Below, one piece after another: positions 23,353-35,808 of a DNA stretch of 64,000 nucleotides. Every line of letters starts with the position of its first letter. The first letter of the stretch is position 1. The translations under genes and the position numbers were made by a program. Under the pieces are notes generated by a model, which saw only the letters and a list, made by a program, of their open reading frames with translations, ran no database searches and was not told the DNA's origin. Origin of the DNA: Rhodamnia argentea. Lineage: Eukaryota > Streptophyta > Magnoliopsida > Myrtales > Myrtaceae. The stretch covers positions 1,798,001-1,862,000 of the forward strand of contig NC_063154.1 in NCBI RefSeq assembly GCF_020921035.1, in the 5' to 3' direction.

Positions 23353-25116
23353 TCAGATTTGAGCCTCTACGCAAAGAGGGTCAACCCAAGGGTTATGGGG
23401 TTGCTGCCTCATGCACTTGAGAGCTTTCCAAACAACGCTATTACACTTGAATCCGGATCCAAATCCTATCTGCCAAACCCGGTCGCCTTTCCTTATCCTA
23501 GACGCCGCTTCCAGGTAAGCCAGTTCATACCAAATGCTGCTGCTCGAGGTGTTGCCAAATCGCTCCAACGTCCTCCGTGACGCTTCCATGTATTCGTCGG
23601 TGAGGTCGAGGTTCTTCTGTATCTCGTCGAGGACCTTCTTGCTGGTCGCCAGGACGCAGACATGCTCGACGGCGAGCTTGTAATTGGGAAGATAAGGCTT
23701 GGAGGTCTCCCTTTTGAAGAGGAAGTTGTTGAAGAAGTGAAGCTGTTCGGAAACGGGGAGCACCAGGGGGCCGAGGGTGGTGATGTTGTCCTTGAGCGCG
23801 TTCCCTCCTATTCCAATCACGTCCTTGCTCACGGAAAGTCCTCGGGTACCACGGGCATCGTCCTTCATACGTATGCATCCGAAGCTCCGATCTTCCGTGC
23901 CTTTATGAGTACGAACAAGCTGCAAATTAAGTGAAGAAACTAAATGAAGAACTCCTTTTGTTGCATGAGAGAAAGATTAGCTCTTGATCTATCTATTCCT
24001 GAGTACCAATGGAGCAGTGGGGATGACCTGCTTGAGTTCATACTTGGAGCGCCACCTGTCGAGGTGGCGGCTAGAGAGCAAAATGGCGGCGGCACCCATC
24101 CGAAAGAAGCAATTCGGAAGGAGCATGTCGAAGTCATTGCCGTCGTACCAGGTGTAGCTCACGGCTTCAGTGCTCACCACAAGTGCGTACCTGCCAGGAT
24201 GGGCGGCCAGAAGGTCCCTGGCCAGATCCACTGCGATGACTCCGGCGGCACAACCCATCCCCCCCAGGTTAAAGCTGCGGATGTCATGCCCGAGCTTGTA
24301 ATGGTTGATGAGCATGGCGGAGAGGGACGGAGTTGTACTTAGGAACCCGCAGTTCACAACGAGGACACCGATGTCCTGCAGTCGCACTTTGGTAGCTTTG
24401 AGCAGCTCATTCACGACGCCAAGAATCACCATGGAAGCCTCTTCTCGCCCATCCTTGAGTGTTATTTTATGCTCCGGACGAAACACCACCCTCGGCAAGT
24501 ACGTCTCGTCTCCGATGCCCGATCTCTTCAGAACCCCTTCCTGGAAAGCAATCGCTCCGTCGCTGTGCTTGCCTGATTTTCTGGCGAGCTCTATGAATTC
24601 TTCCTTCGATATCTGTGAAGTAAAAGTACCATTCAATCGAGCACTCGGTTATCGCCAAAAATCATTGTTAATGGAGACTCAGATTGATGGACGGTAAGGA
24701 ATAAAAATTTGTACCTTGAACTCATCCGGGGGACGGAAACAAGCGAAATCAACCAGGTAGGTCGAACGGGGTACGAGACCGAGATAGACATATAAGACTA
24801 GCCCCAGCAGAACCCCTATCGAAACCATGTCGAACAAGCTACTTCCGGGGCTCGAATCCTGCGACGCGACCACCTTGCCAATCTCTACGGCCAGAATCCC
24901 ACACACGACAGGAGCTGCTGCTACATGATAAAAGCCACTGCTGATAAGGTAATGATAGCCCAGCTTCACGTACTTCAGGTCAACGGAGCTGAGAAAATCC
25001 GGCAGCGCTCTCCTAACCCTCACCGAGAAGTCCACAGAACCGGCGTAAACGCCCGAGTCCTCGGACCCCCGATTCACGATTTCGGTGGAGAACAACTCTG
25101 GATCGGCCCTCGCCAT
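23353..25116 (-). CDS. 3-ketoacyl-CoA synthase family protein lacking a catalytic His
   Basis: Three exons (25116-24715, 24612-24007, 23919-23353) join in phase 0 and encode 524 residues. Two membrane helices lie near residues 55-120, followed by the FAE1/type III polyketide synthase-like core. KCS condenses malonyl-CoA with acyl-CoA for very-long-chain fatty acid and wax synthesis in the ER. The nucleophile Cys (GGMGCAAG, residue 255) and the Asn in RFGNTSSSS (459) are present. The position of FAE1 His391, normally in HAGG, is Leu426 (CVLATSKK), with spacing of 33 to the Asn preserved; the His420 position is Glu455. The sequence resembles KCS3/KCS12-type members; I recall KCS3 being described as a catalytically poor negative regulator of wax KCS enzymes. 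A regulatory role is inferred. Which KCS number it matches cannot be settled here. Confidence 0.9.
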
Positions 25117-25813
25117 ATCGGGTGTCGGACCCCTGGAGAGCGGCTAGAGCAACAAGGACAGCGACGGCTTTCGGAGAAATTCAGGAGCACAACTATGTAT
25201 GAAATCGTCTACGGCTACACATCCAGATGAAGAGGAAACCAGAAAACAGGACTCCGACCATACGCAGCAACAGACCCGCGTGTGCACGTTCGCCTCAATC
25301 TTACGCCATGCTCTGCAGGTGACGTGTCTTTTTGGGTCGAAGGCTCCAACGGAAAGCAGGCCTCTCGTGCATGATGAACAGCATCCCCCGTTTTCATGGA
25401 AAATCTAAAAAGCACCACTTGCAATTCCTCTTGAAAAATCGCCCTAAATAAAAAAAAGACAAAAGTTGCTTATCTTCTTTTTAGAAAGGACGAGCAGTGG
25501 CAGTCCTGACCGTGTTAGAAAAGTCACGAATTGATAATGCACGCACGTGTCGTGCCAGTTTACTTGGATTGGAAGTAGTTATGGTGATCTTGTAAGGAAA
25601 AAAAAAAACACGATACACATACATTTATTAACTTAAAAAATATAACTAGTCAACGTTAACGTGTTCAATTGGTATATAACTAATACATTTCCTTTATTTA
25701 AGAAATTTGATAATCGGCGGTATTTCAAAAAAAATAGCTAGATATAAATTGTTCTTAAAAATATTTTTTAAGGAATCATTTTTCCGAGCAATAAAAAAGA
25801 TAGAAATATAAAG
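25117..25813. other. Upstream region of the KCS gene
   Basis: Promoter-side DNA turning AT-rich after about 25580, with a short AT-rich stretch (about 25690-25800) resembling the MITE at 18415. No gene is recognised. Confidence 0.4.
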
Positions 25814-26229
25814 GAGAAAATTCAAATAATGGCATAAAGCGGACCTTATTTCAAATAAGGGTTTGAAATGCTCAAATTATTTCAAAGAAGGACCTAACCG
25901 AAATGCATATTTGTCTTTTAATTTTTGAGTTTTTTCTATTTTTCTTTTTGACATTTTTTCTTTTTATTTTTTTATTTTAGGTCTGCGGTGGCCTCGGAAG
26001 GGTAGTGGAGAAAAAAGGAAAAGGAAAAAAGAAAAGAAAGGGTAAAAAGAAAAAAAAAATGAAAAACTGAAAAGAGAAAAGTTTAAAAAGTAAAGGATAA
26101 AAATACTCTTCGGTTATGCTCTTTTTTTAAACAATTCGAGCATTTCGGGACCTATATGAAATAAGATTCACTTCAAGTTCTTATTTGAAAAAATAAGAGT
26201 ATTTCGGATCGTTCTTTTGAAATTTTCTC
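25814..26229. mobile_element. Family A element A3 (shortest copy)
   Basis: The left end 'gagaaaattcaaataatggc' pairs with the inverse of the right end, 'gagaaaatttcaaaagaacg'. Arms carry 'ttcaaataagggtttgaaat' and inverted 'cttatttgaaaaaataag' units. Flanks 'aaatataaa' and 'taatataaa' match at eight of nine bases, consistent with a 9-bp duplication. A short GC-richer core lies at about 25980-26010. Confidence 0.6.
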
Positions 26230-26521
26230 TAATATAAAAGATGTCATTTGAAATTGTTAATTTATGTGAAATAAAGGGAGCCAAAAGAAAAAAAAAACTA
26301 AAAAAAAAAACCCCCCGATCTCCACTTCTGCGACGTCGTTTCATGCCTCTTGGCAACCTCACAAAAACCTCTACCAAGACCCGACCCCTCCAGGCCCCAC
26401 CCCCCAAAAAAAAACAAAGGCTGAAAACGAACAGATTAAGGCACTACGATCACCATCTCCAATAACGAACGAAACTGAAAACCACCTCGCGCACAGAGAA
26501 GCACACGCCGAAGAACGAGCC
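26230..26521 (+). promoter_or_regulatory. Upstream region and leader of the bZIP gene
   Basis: AT-rich DNA, then a C-rich leader typical of a GC-rich first exon. No clear TATA box is visible. Element A3 ends about 290 bp before the start codon. Confidence 0.35.
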
Positions 26522-29500
26522 ATGGAAATGCAAGATCCACCTTCGAACCCTAACCACAACCCCCACATTCCCTCTCCCCACAACCCCCGAGGGGCGCTCC
26601 CGCTCGCCGCCCCGCGGGGCGGGCACCACCGGCGAGCGCATTCCGAGGTCAATTTCCGGATCCCGGAGGACCTGGATCTGGGGCCGGATCCGTTCGAGAA
26701 CGGGCCTTCCGGAAGCTTCGAGGACTTCGGATCGGAGGATGATCTGCTCAGCACCTACATGGACATTGAGAAATTCGCATCCAAGCTCGACGACGGGCAG
26801 GGACCGTCCGATCCGAAGCTTGAGAATGCGAGTGGAGGTGATATGGGAGAGAAAAGCGCGAGGCCGAGGCATCGGTATAGTAACTCGGTGGACAGTTCTT
26901 CGATTTTGGAGAGTATAGAGGCGAAGAAGGCCATGGCTCCTGATAAGCTGGCGGAGCTGTGGACGATTGATCCAAAGAGAGCTAAGAGGTTCTTTTTCCT
27001 CGTCTCGCATTGTCTGGATTTGATATGCAAAATTTAGTAATTAAATTTCTCGCAGGTGTTACTTAGTGCGAAATGTACTGTACTGGTCTGGTTTTTTCTG
27101 TTATTTATCGTGGCCAAATGTTGTGATTTGGACAAAGCGATTTGTTGGGTTGCTTCCATTTAGGCCAAGATTCAGCAGATTACGCATTTGAGGTTGTGCT
27201 TAAAAGAGTTGTTAGGTTGCTTAGTTATCTCAATCACGAGATGTTTTGGCAATGAAGTGATGCGTGAGTCTCCTGATATTCGAGGGCATATTCTGGTGTT
27301 CTCTAGAGAGGTTCCTCGTTTTGATTTAGACATGGCGTTTGCTGCCCCTCATGTGCTATATCAGTTTGAGTTCAAGTTGCAACTTGCAAGCTGTAAAACT
27401 AGGGGAGTTTCATGAGTTGACCATGCCATTGCTTTTGCATTTGCAAAAGAGAGACTGTAATTCGCAAGCCCTAAGATGCAGCTCTGTGAAGGGCTCATGA
27501 GCATTGCGTTCTTGAAACAGGGCATGAGGAATGCGCATGTGTGGTCTTCATGTAGGTTGTAGCTGTCATGACTTTGCTCACATAGCTCACGCCCCCCTTG
27601 AGCAGTCTTGAGAATTGGAAGCGGGTGCATGCTGGCTTCATTTTTAGGTTGCAAATCAGTCAACTAATGAACCTTATGTGACTTATTAATCAAGGCCTAC
27701 TTCATTGTCAACATAACATTCTCCCTTTAGGGGCGTGACCAGATGAGACACAAAACTTTGGGTCACTTGGTGGAATTACCAGTTAAGCATTATCATTGTT
27801 ACCTTCATATGTTGAGCTTGTAACTGACTTTGACATTGTATTAAAACTAGCTTCATCCCGAAAGACCATGTTCCACATGGAGTTGTCCGTGCCTGCCCAT
27901 GCAACAGTTGTATACCAAACAAGACTTGGCATTTCTGACTTTATTGTCCTAGAAGGGGGATTAACATGCAAACAGTTAATGGATGCATGAAGCTGTGATC
28001 AATAAGTTGGATTTCTTCCCATTGAGAGACCTAGAAATGGATTGTAAACTGCTGCCACTGCCATTTTTTTGTGTTTGACCAACTTTCTATTCCTTATCAA
28101 AATGTTTGCAGATTTCTTTGAGCTCTTGACGAGTTAGTTCAATATCATTGTATTCTTGTATAACTGCCTAAACGGTACTTCATTTATTAATTAATTATTT
28201 TCTCCTTTCTAGATTCATGCTTTTGCTCGTCTCAGTTTCAGAATGACTGATTTGAGGGCTTTTATTTGCTGCATCTCTCTATATGTGTTTTGATAAATGA
28301 ACACGCTTAAATTGCTTTACAAGCGTACAAGTAATGGCCTAGGCTCTATCTATCTTCATACCTCACAATTTATTCTTTATACAGGATTCTCGCGAACCGG
28401 CAGTCTGCTGCACGATCAAAAGAGAGAAAGGCCCGATATATTTCAGAACTTGAGAGAAAAGTGCAGACCCTTCAAACAGAAGCGACTACACTCTCTGCAC
28501 AGCTCACACTTTTCCAGGTATGGACAATAATAGCACATGTACCTACGGGAAACATGCTTGAATTGAAGAGCTTAGGACTTGCCTGTCCTTTTGATTGTCG
28601 TGGTGTTAATGATCCTTCATATTATGAGCAGGTACTGTAGGTCCTGCTCTAATTGGAGTTTGCTATCTTGATCGCCTAATGAGAGCTTTGAAACATTAAC
28701 ATAGAAGCCATATTCTGCATCTTGGAATTGTTCAATTAAAAAAGCCAAGAGGGAATTTGGATCTTACCTTGTGGACTAGGTTGTTCCAACATTCACAATC
28801 AGCAAGGCTGTGGGGATCCTGTTCATCCCACCCAGCCAATGTAACAAAAATTCGTGTTGTCTTTGCATATGTTCTTATAGATTGCATTCTCATCTTCCTT
28901 TTCTCTTAGATGATGTATGCGTGTGCAATCGGGTCTCTTGGACTAGGAATTTGCCCAGTTGGTCAGATTCCCCAGTTCTGGGAACCTGGACTTGACCTAG
29001 GACAGAATGGTTTCCCAATTCCAAGGCCAGAATCAGTTCTGGATGGGTCTTTACCCACATAAGTAGCTCACGAGTAGATTGTGTTTGATAGGCTACCAAT
29101 CCTGGGTGAGGGCGCTTATCAGTGAACTTTATAACTGAAGCACTTGTGTTGTGTCTTCCTAAGATATTAGTGATTGACTCTTTGCGAATTTTATATCTGT
29201 CTTCATCATATTCTTCCACTCAGTTGCTTAACAGCTTGTCACATGGCCTCTTCACTTACCAAGAGCTTGATTTTAGCTAACTTTCTAGCTTCATACATAT
29301 TTGATGCGCCTTTTAGTTCTGCAACTTTCGGATAGCAAGGAGAAAGACATTTGCAGATGTAAATCTATGCCTAATAAAAATTAGATCATGCAACTTCTTG
29401 CCATCCAAGACTTTCTCATGATCTCAAGAAAATGCGGTCATCAACTTATTTTTGTCTTCTGATCCCACCGACAAGTTGATGATAAAATAATATTATCTTG

Positions 29501-30814
29501 TTTTGATTCTTGCTTTGAAGGAGAGAACTGGACAAGGTCCACAATCAAACACTAAGCATTTTGGTTTGCACTACCACTTTAAATTCTGTGGTGCGGTCCA
29601 ATACGAACTTTTGGTTCAGAGAATTTAGTAGTTTTTACAAAAATTTTGTATTCAAAATTTGCTGGTACATGCTTCTTTTGTTATCTTTAAGAATAGCATG
29701 AGCATTTTTGTATCTTTTCCTTTATACCTAGTACCTTTTAGTATTTCCATGTTCTTTTTTTATAATAATTTTGTGTTCAAAATTCGCTGATACATGCTCC
29801 TTAAGTTATCTTTAAGAATAGCATGAACATTTTCATATCTTTTCATTTATACCTAGTACCTACTGGGAGTCTGACACTGGCATTTACATATCATTTTACT
29901 TCAGAGAGATACAACAGGTCTGACAGCTGAAAATACAGAGCTTAAGCTGCGGTTACAGGCTATGGAACAACAAGCTCAGCTACGTGATGGTATGTCTCAA
30001 CCTATATATGAAGAACAAACACTGTCGTACGACAATTTTTTCCCTTACTTACTTGGGCTAGTGGAAATACATTAAGTACATTACCATATTTGTTTAGCCA
30101 ACAAAAATCAAAGGATGAGTAAAGTTTCATATTCTTCGGTTTGTGGTATATGAGCACTCGTTATCAAGCCCTCTCTCATCGTAATTGTCTCAAAGAACCT
30201 ATATGTGGGAGCCATTCTGGCAAACGTAGCATTCCATTTGGAGTATTCCCGAAACTATGGATGTCTGGGTAACCGTAATGTCACATGAGGCTACTATATG
30301 ATTGGGAACCACTTTTCTGGTCTACCTGTTCATCAGTTAAGCCTCTCAAACATGTGTAACCTCACATCTTTTCCATTTGGGTATGTGTTTGTACCAATTC
30401 ATTAAGATTTGTAGCTAATTTTTATGTCCTGATTGTTTGTTAGCTCTGAATGAAGCCCTTAAGAAGGAAGTAGAGAGGCTTAAAGTTGCTACTGGAGAAG
30501 CAATCACCCCATCGGATTCCTACAATCTGGGGCTGCACCACATTCCATATGCCAAACCTTCCTTCTTCCCGCACCAGCCACAATCTGGCCACATCGATTC
30601 CCAGAACTTGCAGATGTCGCAGTTCCATATGTTTCAGCAGAATACAGCTCATCAACCTCTTGTTGCTGTAGCCCATTCTAATGCCTTTTCTGAAATGATG
30701 CAGCAAGATTCTCTTGGTCGATTCCAAGGATTGGATATAAGTAACAAAGGCTCTCAAATAGTAAAATCTGAGGCCCCCTCCATTTCAGCCAGTGAAAGCA
30801 GCAGCACATTTTAA
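26522..30814 (+). CDS. Group I bZIP transcription factor (VIP1/bZIP18/RF2-like)
   Basis: Exons 26522-26988, 28385-28517, 29905-29989 and 30444-30814 agree in phase and encode 351 residues. The basic region (about 156-175: [19 protein letters not shown]) keeps the invariant Asn160, and Lys replaces the usual Arg after seven residues (NRQSAARSK), a hallmark of group I. A leucine zipper and extended coiled coil follow over exons 2-4. The N-terminal part holds HRRAHS (residues 36-41), an HxRxxS site like those through which VIP1 is phosphorylated and bound by 14-3-3 proteins. The C-terminus is Gln/Ser-rich. Group I factors act in osmosensory, vascular and cell-wall gene control and shuttle between cytosol and nucleus. 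A bZIP18 or bZIP52 equivalent is most likely; the exact orthologue is uncertain. Confidence 0.92.
29642..29866 (+). repeat. Tandem duplication inside bZIP intron 2
   Basis: The segment starting 'aattttgtattcaaaatttg' (29642) recurs at 29767 as 'aattttgtgttcaaaattcg'. Both copies end with 'tttatacctagtacct'. The offset is 125 bp and both copies are clearly alignable with scattered substitutions, so this is a local, not very recent duplication. Confidence 0.75.
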
Positions 30815-31367
30815 TGCAACCTCTGCCAACCCACTAATGGCTACCCTGCTTTTGTTGAATTGTTAATAGACTAACTTGTCGACTGTTAGAAGGTATCGTT
30901 TGTTGTTATCCAATTCTTTCAGATTTGATTGGAGTTTCTGGTTTCATGTAGCTTCATCTGTTCCATTGCTGTAATTTTTTGTGACTTGTCTATTTTCAGC
31001 CTAGATTTATGTTTAGGAGCTGATGATGCTTTCAGAAGAACCTTTGTTCAAAAGCTAGGTTATTGGTGTCTTCCCTCCGTGTACTAACTTGTGACTCGAG
31101 TATTCTTTTTGAATTACTATCTGTTGGGTGGAAGAGAAATGCTCCATTTTTTATAATTGTACTTGCTGTCTCCTCTCTCTCTCTCTCTCTCTCTCTGAGG
31201 CAATGCAACAGTGATCTTCTTCATCACTTAAAAGCTCCCAATTGACTGTCATTTACAGACTTTTCCCCCATCCCTTTATGTAGGGATGCCAATTCTGCAA
31301 CATACGATATGTCGGGAACATCCCTTTTATGTGATTAATGACTTTTCTTTTGCTGTTCTAACACTAG

Positions 31368-31400
<33 letters not shown>

Positions 31401-31482
31401 CCCTGTATAATTAATTATATACATTCAAAAGTTGTGGTATGTCATCATTGCCTGCATGTGACAGTGAATGAACTTGCGTATT
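30815..31482. other. bZIP 3' region with two CT microsatellites
   Basis: Presumed 3' UTR and flank. CT tracts lie at about 31171-31195 and 31371-31399. No other gene is recognised. Confidence 0.5.
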
Positions 31483-32123
31483 AGTAAACCTTTTGATAAT
31501 TTGTCAATATAATCTATCCGGCTAATTTTGACTGAAAATCACCGACGTGGATGTTGATCATCTTATATGATACGGTCGGCGTTGACGTGAATAAATTTTA
31601 CATTTTTTTTTATTTTGTTTTCTTCCTTTCTTTTTTTCCTTCATGCCCTGGCAATGGTCGGCGACCGATCACAAGCGATGCCACTCACTAGCTTCGAGCA
31701 AGGCTCAACCTAGCCGTATTTGGCAAAGTGAGCCTCGCTGGAGGCTAGCGAGGTTGCCCCTATCCCAGTGAGGTCGAGCCTTGACTGAAGCTAGCAAGGT
31801 TGGGGAGGTTGCCCCTTGCTAGATCGCTGTGAGGTGATTGTAGCCTTTAGCTGTTGCCAGTTATCTCCTTTGGGCGGCCATTGGCCATTCGCCGAGGCCC
31901 CGCGATTGGCGAAGAAAGAATGAAAAAAATAAGAAAGAAAAAAAAAAAAATCAGAGAAAATTACACACATTGTCAACGTCGGTGTCGGCCGTGTCACGCA
32001 GATAGTTAGTGTCCATACTAGTGATTTTTTGCCAAAATTCGCTCGATAGACTATATTGGCAATTTTTAAAAGTTTTAGGACTAAATTGGCACATGTACTT
32101 GAATTTTTTTTATGATATTTCCC
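31483..32123. mobile_element. Family B element, copy B3
   Basis: The left arm holds 'gtcaatataatctatccggc', 'gctaattttgactgaaaatc' and 'ggcgttgacgtgaata'. The right arm holds the inverse, including 'ttttgccaaaattcgctcga' and 'ttttaggactaaattggcac'. The GC-rich core lies at about 31645-31910. The left end looks shortened relative to other copies. Confidence 0.6.
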
Positions 32124-32333
32124 TATGGAGAAGTAACGCATCATGCCCGAAAGATGACGTCTTGCAAATTGAATGAAAATGTGACTATGCAATCCAAAAG
32201 AATAGAATCATATAAATAAAACTAAACGTAAAACTATAATTAAGTGCTAGTGAACGCCCAAATATGCAGATTCATTGCGGTATGATATCGCATGCATTCT
32301 CCTTGGAAAAGTCTTTTATGTATCTTGTTGCAA

Positions 32334-35276
32334 GATAATTGTCTAAAAAGTCTTAAATCTATTATATATGATAAATTTAGTACTAAATCTGTCAATTATA
32401 CCAATTTAATGCTAAATATTTTGACAATTTGCCAATTCAATTCTAAACATTTTAATTGTGTCAATTTTGTTCTAAACATTTTAAAAGTTTGCTAAGTTAG
32501 TCCTAAATCTTTTAACAAATTGTCAATGTAATTATTCCAGTGAATTTTGATCGAAAATCGCCGACTTGACGATCTAGTCAATGCTGGCCATCCTATGTGG
32601 CGTAGTTGATGCTGACGTGGACAATTTTTTTAGAAAATATTTTTTTGTTATTTTCTTGAATGTTTTGGCGAGTGGCTATCCATGGGCGAGGGTCGCCTTC
32701 CCTTGCTTGCCACGGCGGGGGCTCGTGGGCCCTTGCCATATCCAGCGAAGCGAGGGTGTTGTGGCTCCGCACAACCCCTCGTCGACCACAACGTGGGCGT
32801 CATGGCCCTCGCATAGGCCCTCATCAAAGATAGTGAGTGAGGGCGAGGGTCATGACCCCCTTGTTATGGCCCGTGAGGGCCTTGCGAGGGCCTCACTCGG
32901 GGCCAGCAGAAGTTGTTGGTCCTCGGCCGGTGATCCGCGGCCCGCAAGCACGATGAAAAAGACAAGAAAAAATAGTAAAAAAATTGACTTTTGAAAAAAA
33001 TAAAAAAACTATCCACTCCAAGTGTTGGACCAAGAAGGAAGCGGAGACAAGCCCGAGTTTGAAGCAGGTATGCTATCCCCAATACCAGGCTTTCTTGGCC
33101 AATATTCAAGGGACTGTCTTTTAGCTACCAAGTTCAATCTTGAAGCTCAACCCTCAAGATGCCAGAAATTTCTGATTCATAGGTTCCACTCAAGGTGGCG
33201 AGTGAAAAGCGTCTTGAACCACATCATACTACAAAATTAACGAAACAATTCTATAAATCGAGGAACCATGCTTGGATGAGAAGAAGATAGGAGGATTTAG
33301 ACACTCATTGTATGAAAACTTCACACTAATATTCAAAGAAGGCAAAGTCTTGCCTGGTTACATGACTCGAAGGGCCTTATATAGGCAAAGGAGAAGACTA
33401 TTGGACAAAAGCATAATTATTGAATATACAGATACGCAGATCCGTCGGCACGCTAGTGGATAACAACAGTACATAATAATAACTCAACAACTTTTGGCGG
33501 ATATGGGCCAATTATTACAAACACGCATGTGACTAACACGACAAAGACTGTCTCTGCTTTTAAGATACCGAAAAGCCAACCAAAAGACGTAAACATTGTA
33601 GCACTAAAGCATGCAATTATGAGGGATAATAATTAGCATCATCGTAGTCCGAGCTGTCTGGGTCATTCCTTTCTCTCTTATACGCATGCAAAAGGCGTTC
33701 TTCTTCATACTTGTCTATTTTTGCATCCAATTTTGGATCTGGCTGGATACCCGAATAATTGGAGCTAGACGGAATATCTTGAGAGCTGGATGGAATATCC
33801 TGGGTGCTTGATGGAATATCCCGAGAGCTGAAGGCATATGAGTCTTGGGAGAGTGATCCTCCCCATGGATCTTGGGAATCCATATCCATTGAAGAGCTTG
33901 GTTGATTTTGATGAAAAATTTACAAAGCTTCTCGAATGCGGTCATGCATGTGAACTTGGTCTCATGAAATACACGTTACATCGTATGGCCATAACTCGGG
34001 GGGAATAGAGCGATTTTCTTGGTACAAGATCCTCCGGAGTTCTCTATATTCATGAAGGTTTGATGAGATGGAACTTGGCAAGGTCTTGTGAACTCGAGCA
34101 AATTGCTGACTATGCTAAGGCTTGTATGTGGTTGTACCAACATCTGCGGCATCATATCGCACACTTCCCGTGTTCGTAACAAATGTCCATGGTTTGTAAA
34201 AAAGCATGATAGTGTATCTCTCTGATTCCGGTCTTCCTTCATGCCATTGTGATTTTAATAATTCTCTCCAAGGATAAAGGGGCTGAAACCAAAGGACCAT
34301 ATCAATCATGTTTTTCTAGTTAGTGTTGTCTCCCATGAGGGCTTTGGACAAGGTTCTGATGATTTTTTCTGTGGGAAACTCGATGGCTACTACGTACGGG
34401 TTAAACATGTATCAAAACATCTATTTCAGTTTTTTAGGGAATTCAAAGTCTGGAGTCCATTTCATAGGGTAAATGAATGGATAGTGAGAGTGAAAGCCAT
34501 TGGGTCTTAACATTAAACCACTATAATCTTTAAAAATATGATAATGATAATGTCAAAATTGGATTTTGAGGTTCTGATCAAGTTGATTGACTTGAATCGA
34601 GTCCGGAACATTTGGGGGGTATTTGTGGGAATTCCATTGGTTTTCTCTCAAATCAACAACACGGAAAGTACCTTACCAAAAAAAAAAAAAAAACAACACG
34701 GAAAGTGTCTCGTATGGGTTTTTTTTTTCTTTGACAAACATGTTGATTGAAGAAACTGGTTGCTTGGGTCGGGATAAGAAATCCGCAATAATGTTTTTGC
34801 TTCTTGCAAAATGTTTAGTGTCAAAGGAATATTTTGAGAACCATTCTGCCCACCTTAGCAACCGGGGATGAGGGATTTATTTTTGCTTGAATTTTAACAT
34901 TTGGGGAAAAGAGGACATATCTATTTCCATGAGAAAATAATGTCCAATGAGATGGAACTTGAACTTCTTGATTCCATACTTGGCAGCAAGGATCTCCTTG
35001 AAAGTGGAATGGTAATGGATTTACGTAGGGTGAAACATCCACTTTTGTAAGTACAAATGTGACGCTTCGGCAATCTTGATCGGATCGCCACGTTAGTGAT
35101 ATCCGGCCAAAATTTGTTGGAAGGACTAAATTGGCAAATCGTCAAAAATTTAGGACTAAATTGATACAATTGAATCCATACAATATGTTTAGGACTAAAT
35201 TGACAAAATTGAAAGGTTTTAAATTGAATTGGTCGTCGTAAAATAGCCTTATGACTTTTTGAACAATTTTTTGATC
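32334..35276. mobile_element. Family B element, copy B4, split by a pararetrovirus fragment
   Basis: The left arm and GC-rich core (32334 to about 33010) start 'aattgtctaaaaagtcttaa' and include 'gttgatgctgacgtggacaa'. The right arm (about 35065-35276) carries inverse units such as 'gccaaaatttgttggaagga' and ends 'cttatgactttttgaacaat'. The two halves are separated by about 2 kb of virus-derived DNA, indicating insertion into an existing family B copy. Confidence 0.55.
33013..35062 (-). mobile_element. Endogenous pararetrovirus fragment (Caulimoviridae, florendovirus/petuvirus-like), fossil
   Basis: On the minus strand, the region from about 35045 to 34690 resembles the C-terminal reverse transcriptase-RNase H part of caulimovirids (LLRWAEWFSKYSFD, then ADFLSRP). 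Further downstream viral-type coding sequence runs to about 33620, with an Asp/Ile/Pro/Ser-rich repeat near its end. It is followed by a noncoding stretch with a TATA-like CCTATATAAGG (33375-33385), in the position of a viral promoter region. The element is partial and broken at several points; the capsid, movement and protease parts are absent. Family assignment rests on the RNase H region only. It appears old, and it lies inside family B element B4. Confidence 0.65.
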
Positions 35277-35390
35277 TTATTAACTCAACACCATTATTCT
35301 TCTCGCCCATTCAAACAAAAATTGGTCGATCCTTTCACAAAAAATAAACCCCAAACCTAATACCCTCGTTATGATAAACCTTGAGGCAAA

Positions 35391-35808
35391 ATGACATTTT
35401 AAGTGTTAATATTTGAGTACGACGCTTACTATGGTGCCAATATATATATTTTTTGAATTACTTAAGTGTCAATTTTTTTAACAACGATTATTTAAGTGCC
35501 AACTTTGATGAGGTGTTGAAATTTCTTGCCGTTAGCACTAAAGTGATCATTTTTTCTTCGATTTGACACTAGAATGATCATTTTTTTTTGGTAAGGTAGA
35601 ATGATCATTTTTTGGTTCACTTAAATGTCAATTTTTTTGAAAAAATTATTATTTAAGTGCCAACTCTGATAAAGTCGTCGGAATTTATTACTGTTGGCAC
35701 TAAAGAAATCTTTTTTTTTTTTGTCATTTAAGTGATCCCAAAAAAAAAGAAATATCGACACTAAAGTGAGCGTTGCATATAAATATTAACACTTAAAGTG
35801 CCCTTACG
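35391..35808. mobile_element. Family C foldback element
   Basis: The left arm 'cattttaagtgttaatattt' pairs with the inverse of the right end, 'gcactttaagtgttaatatt'. Internal 'ttaagtgccaactttgatga' and 'ttaagtgccaactctgataa' are direct repeats about 180 bp apart, and 'gcactaaagtgatcat' units recur. It is AT-rich, noncoding and short. Confidence 0.55.
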
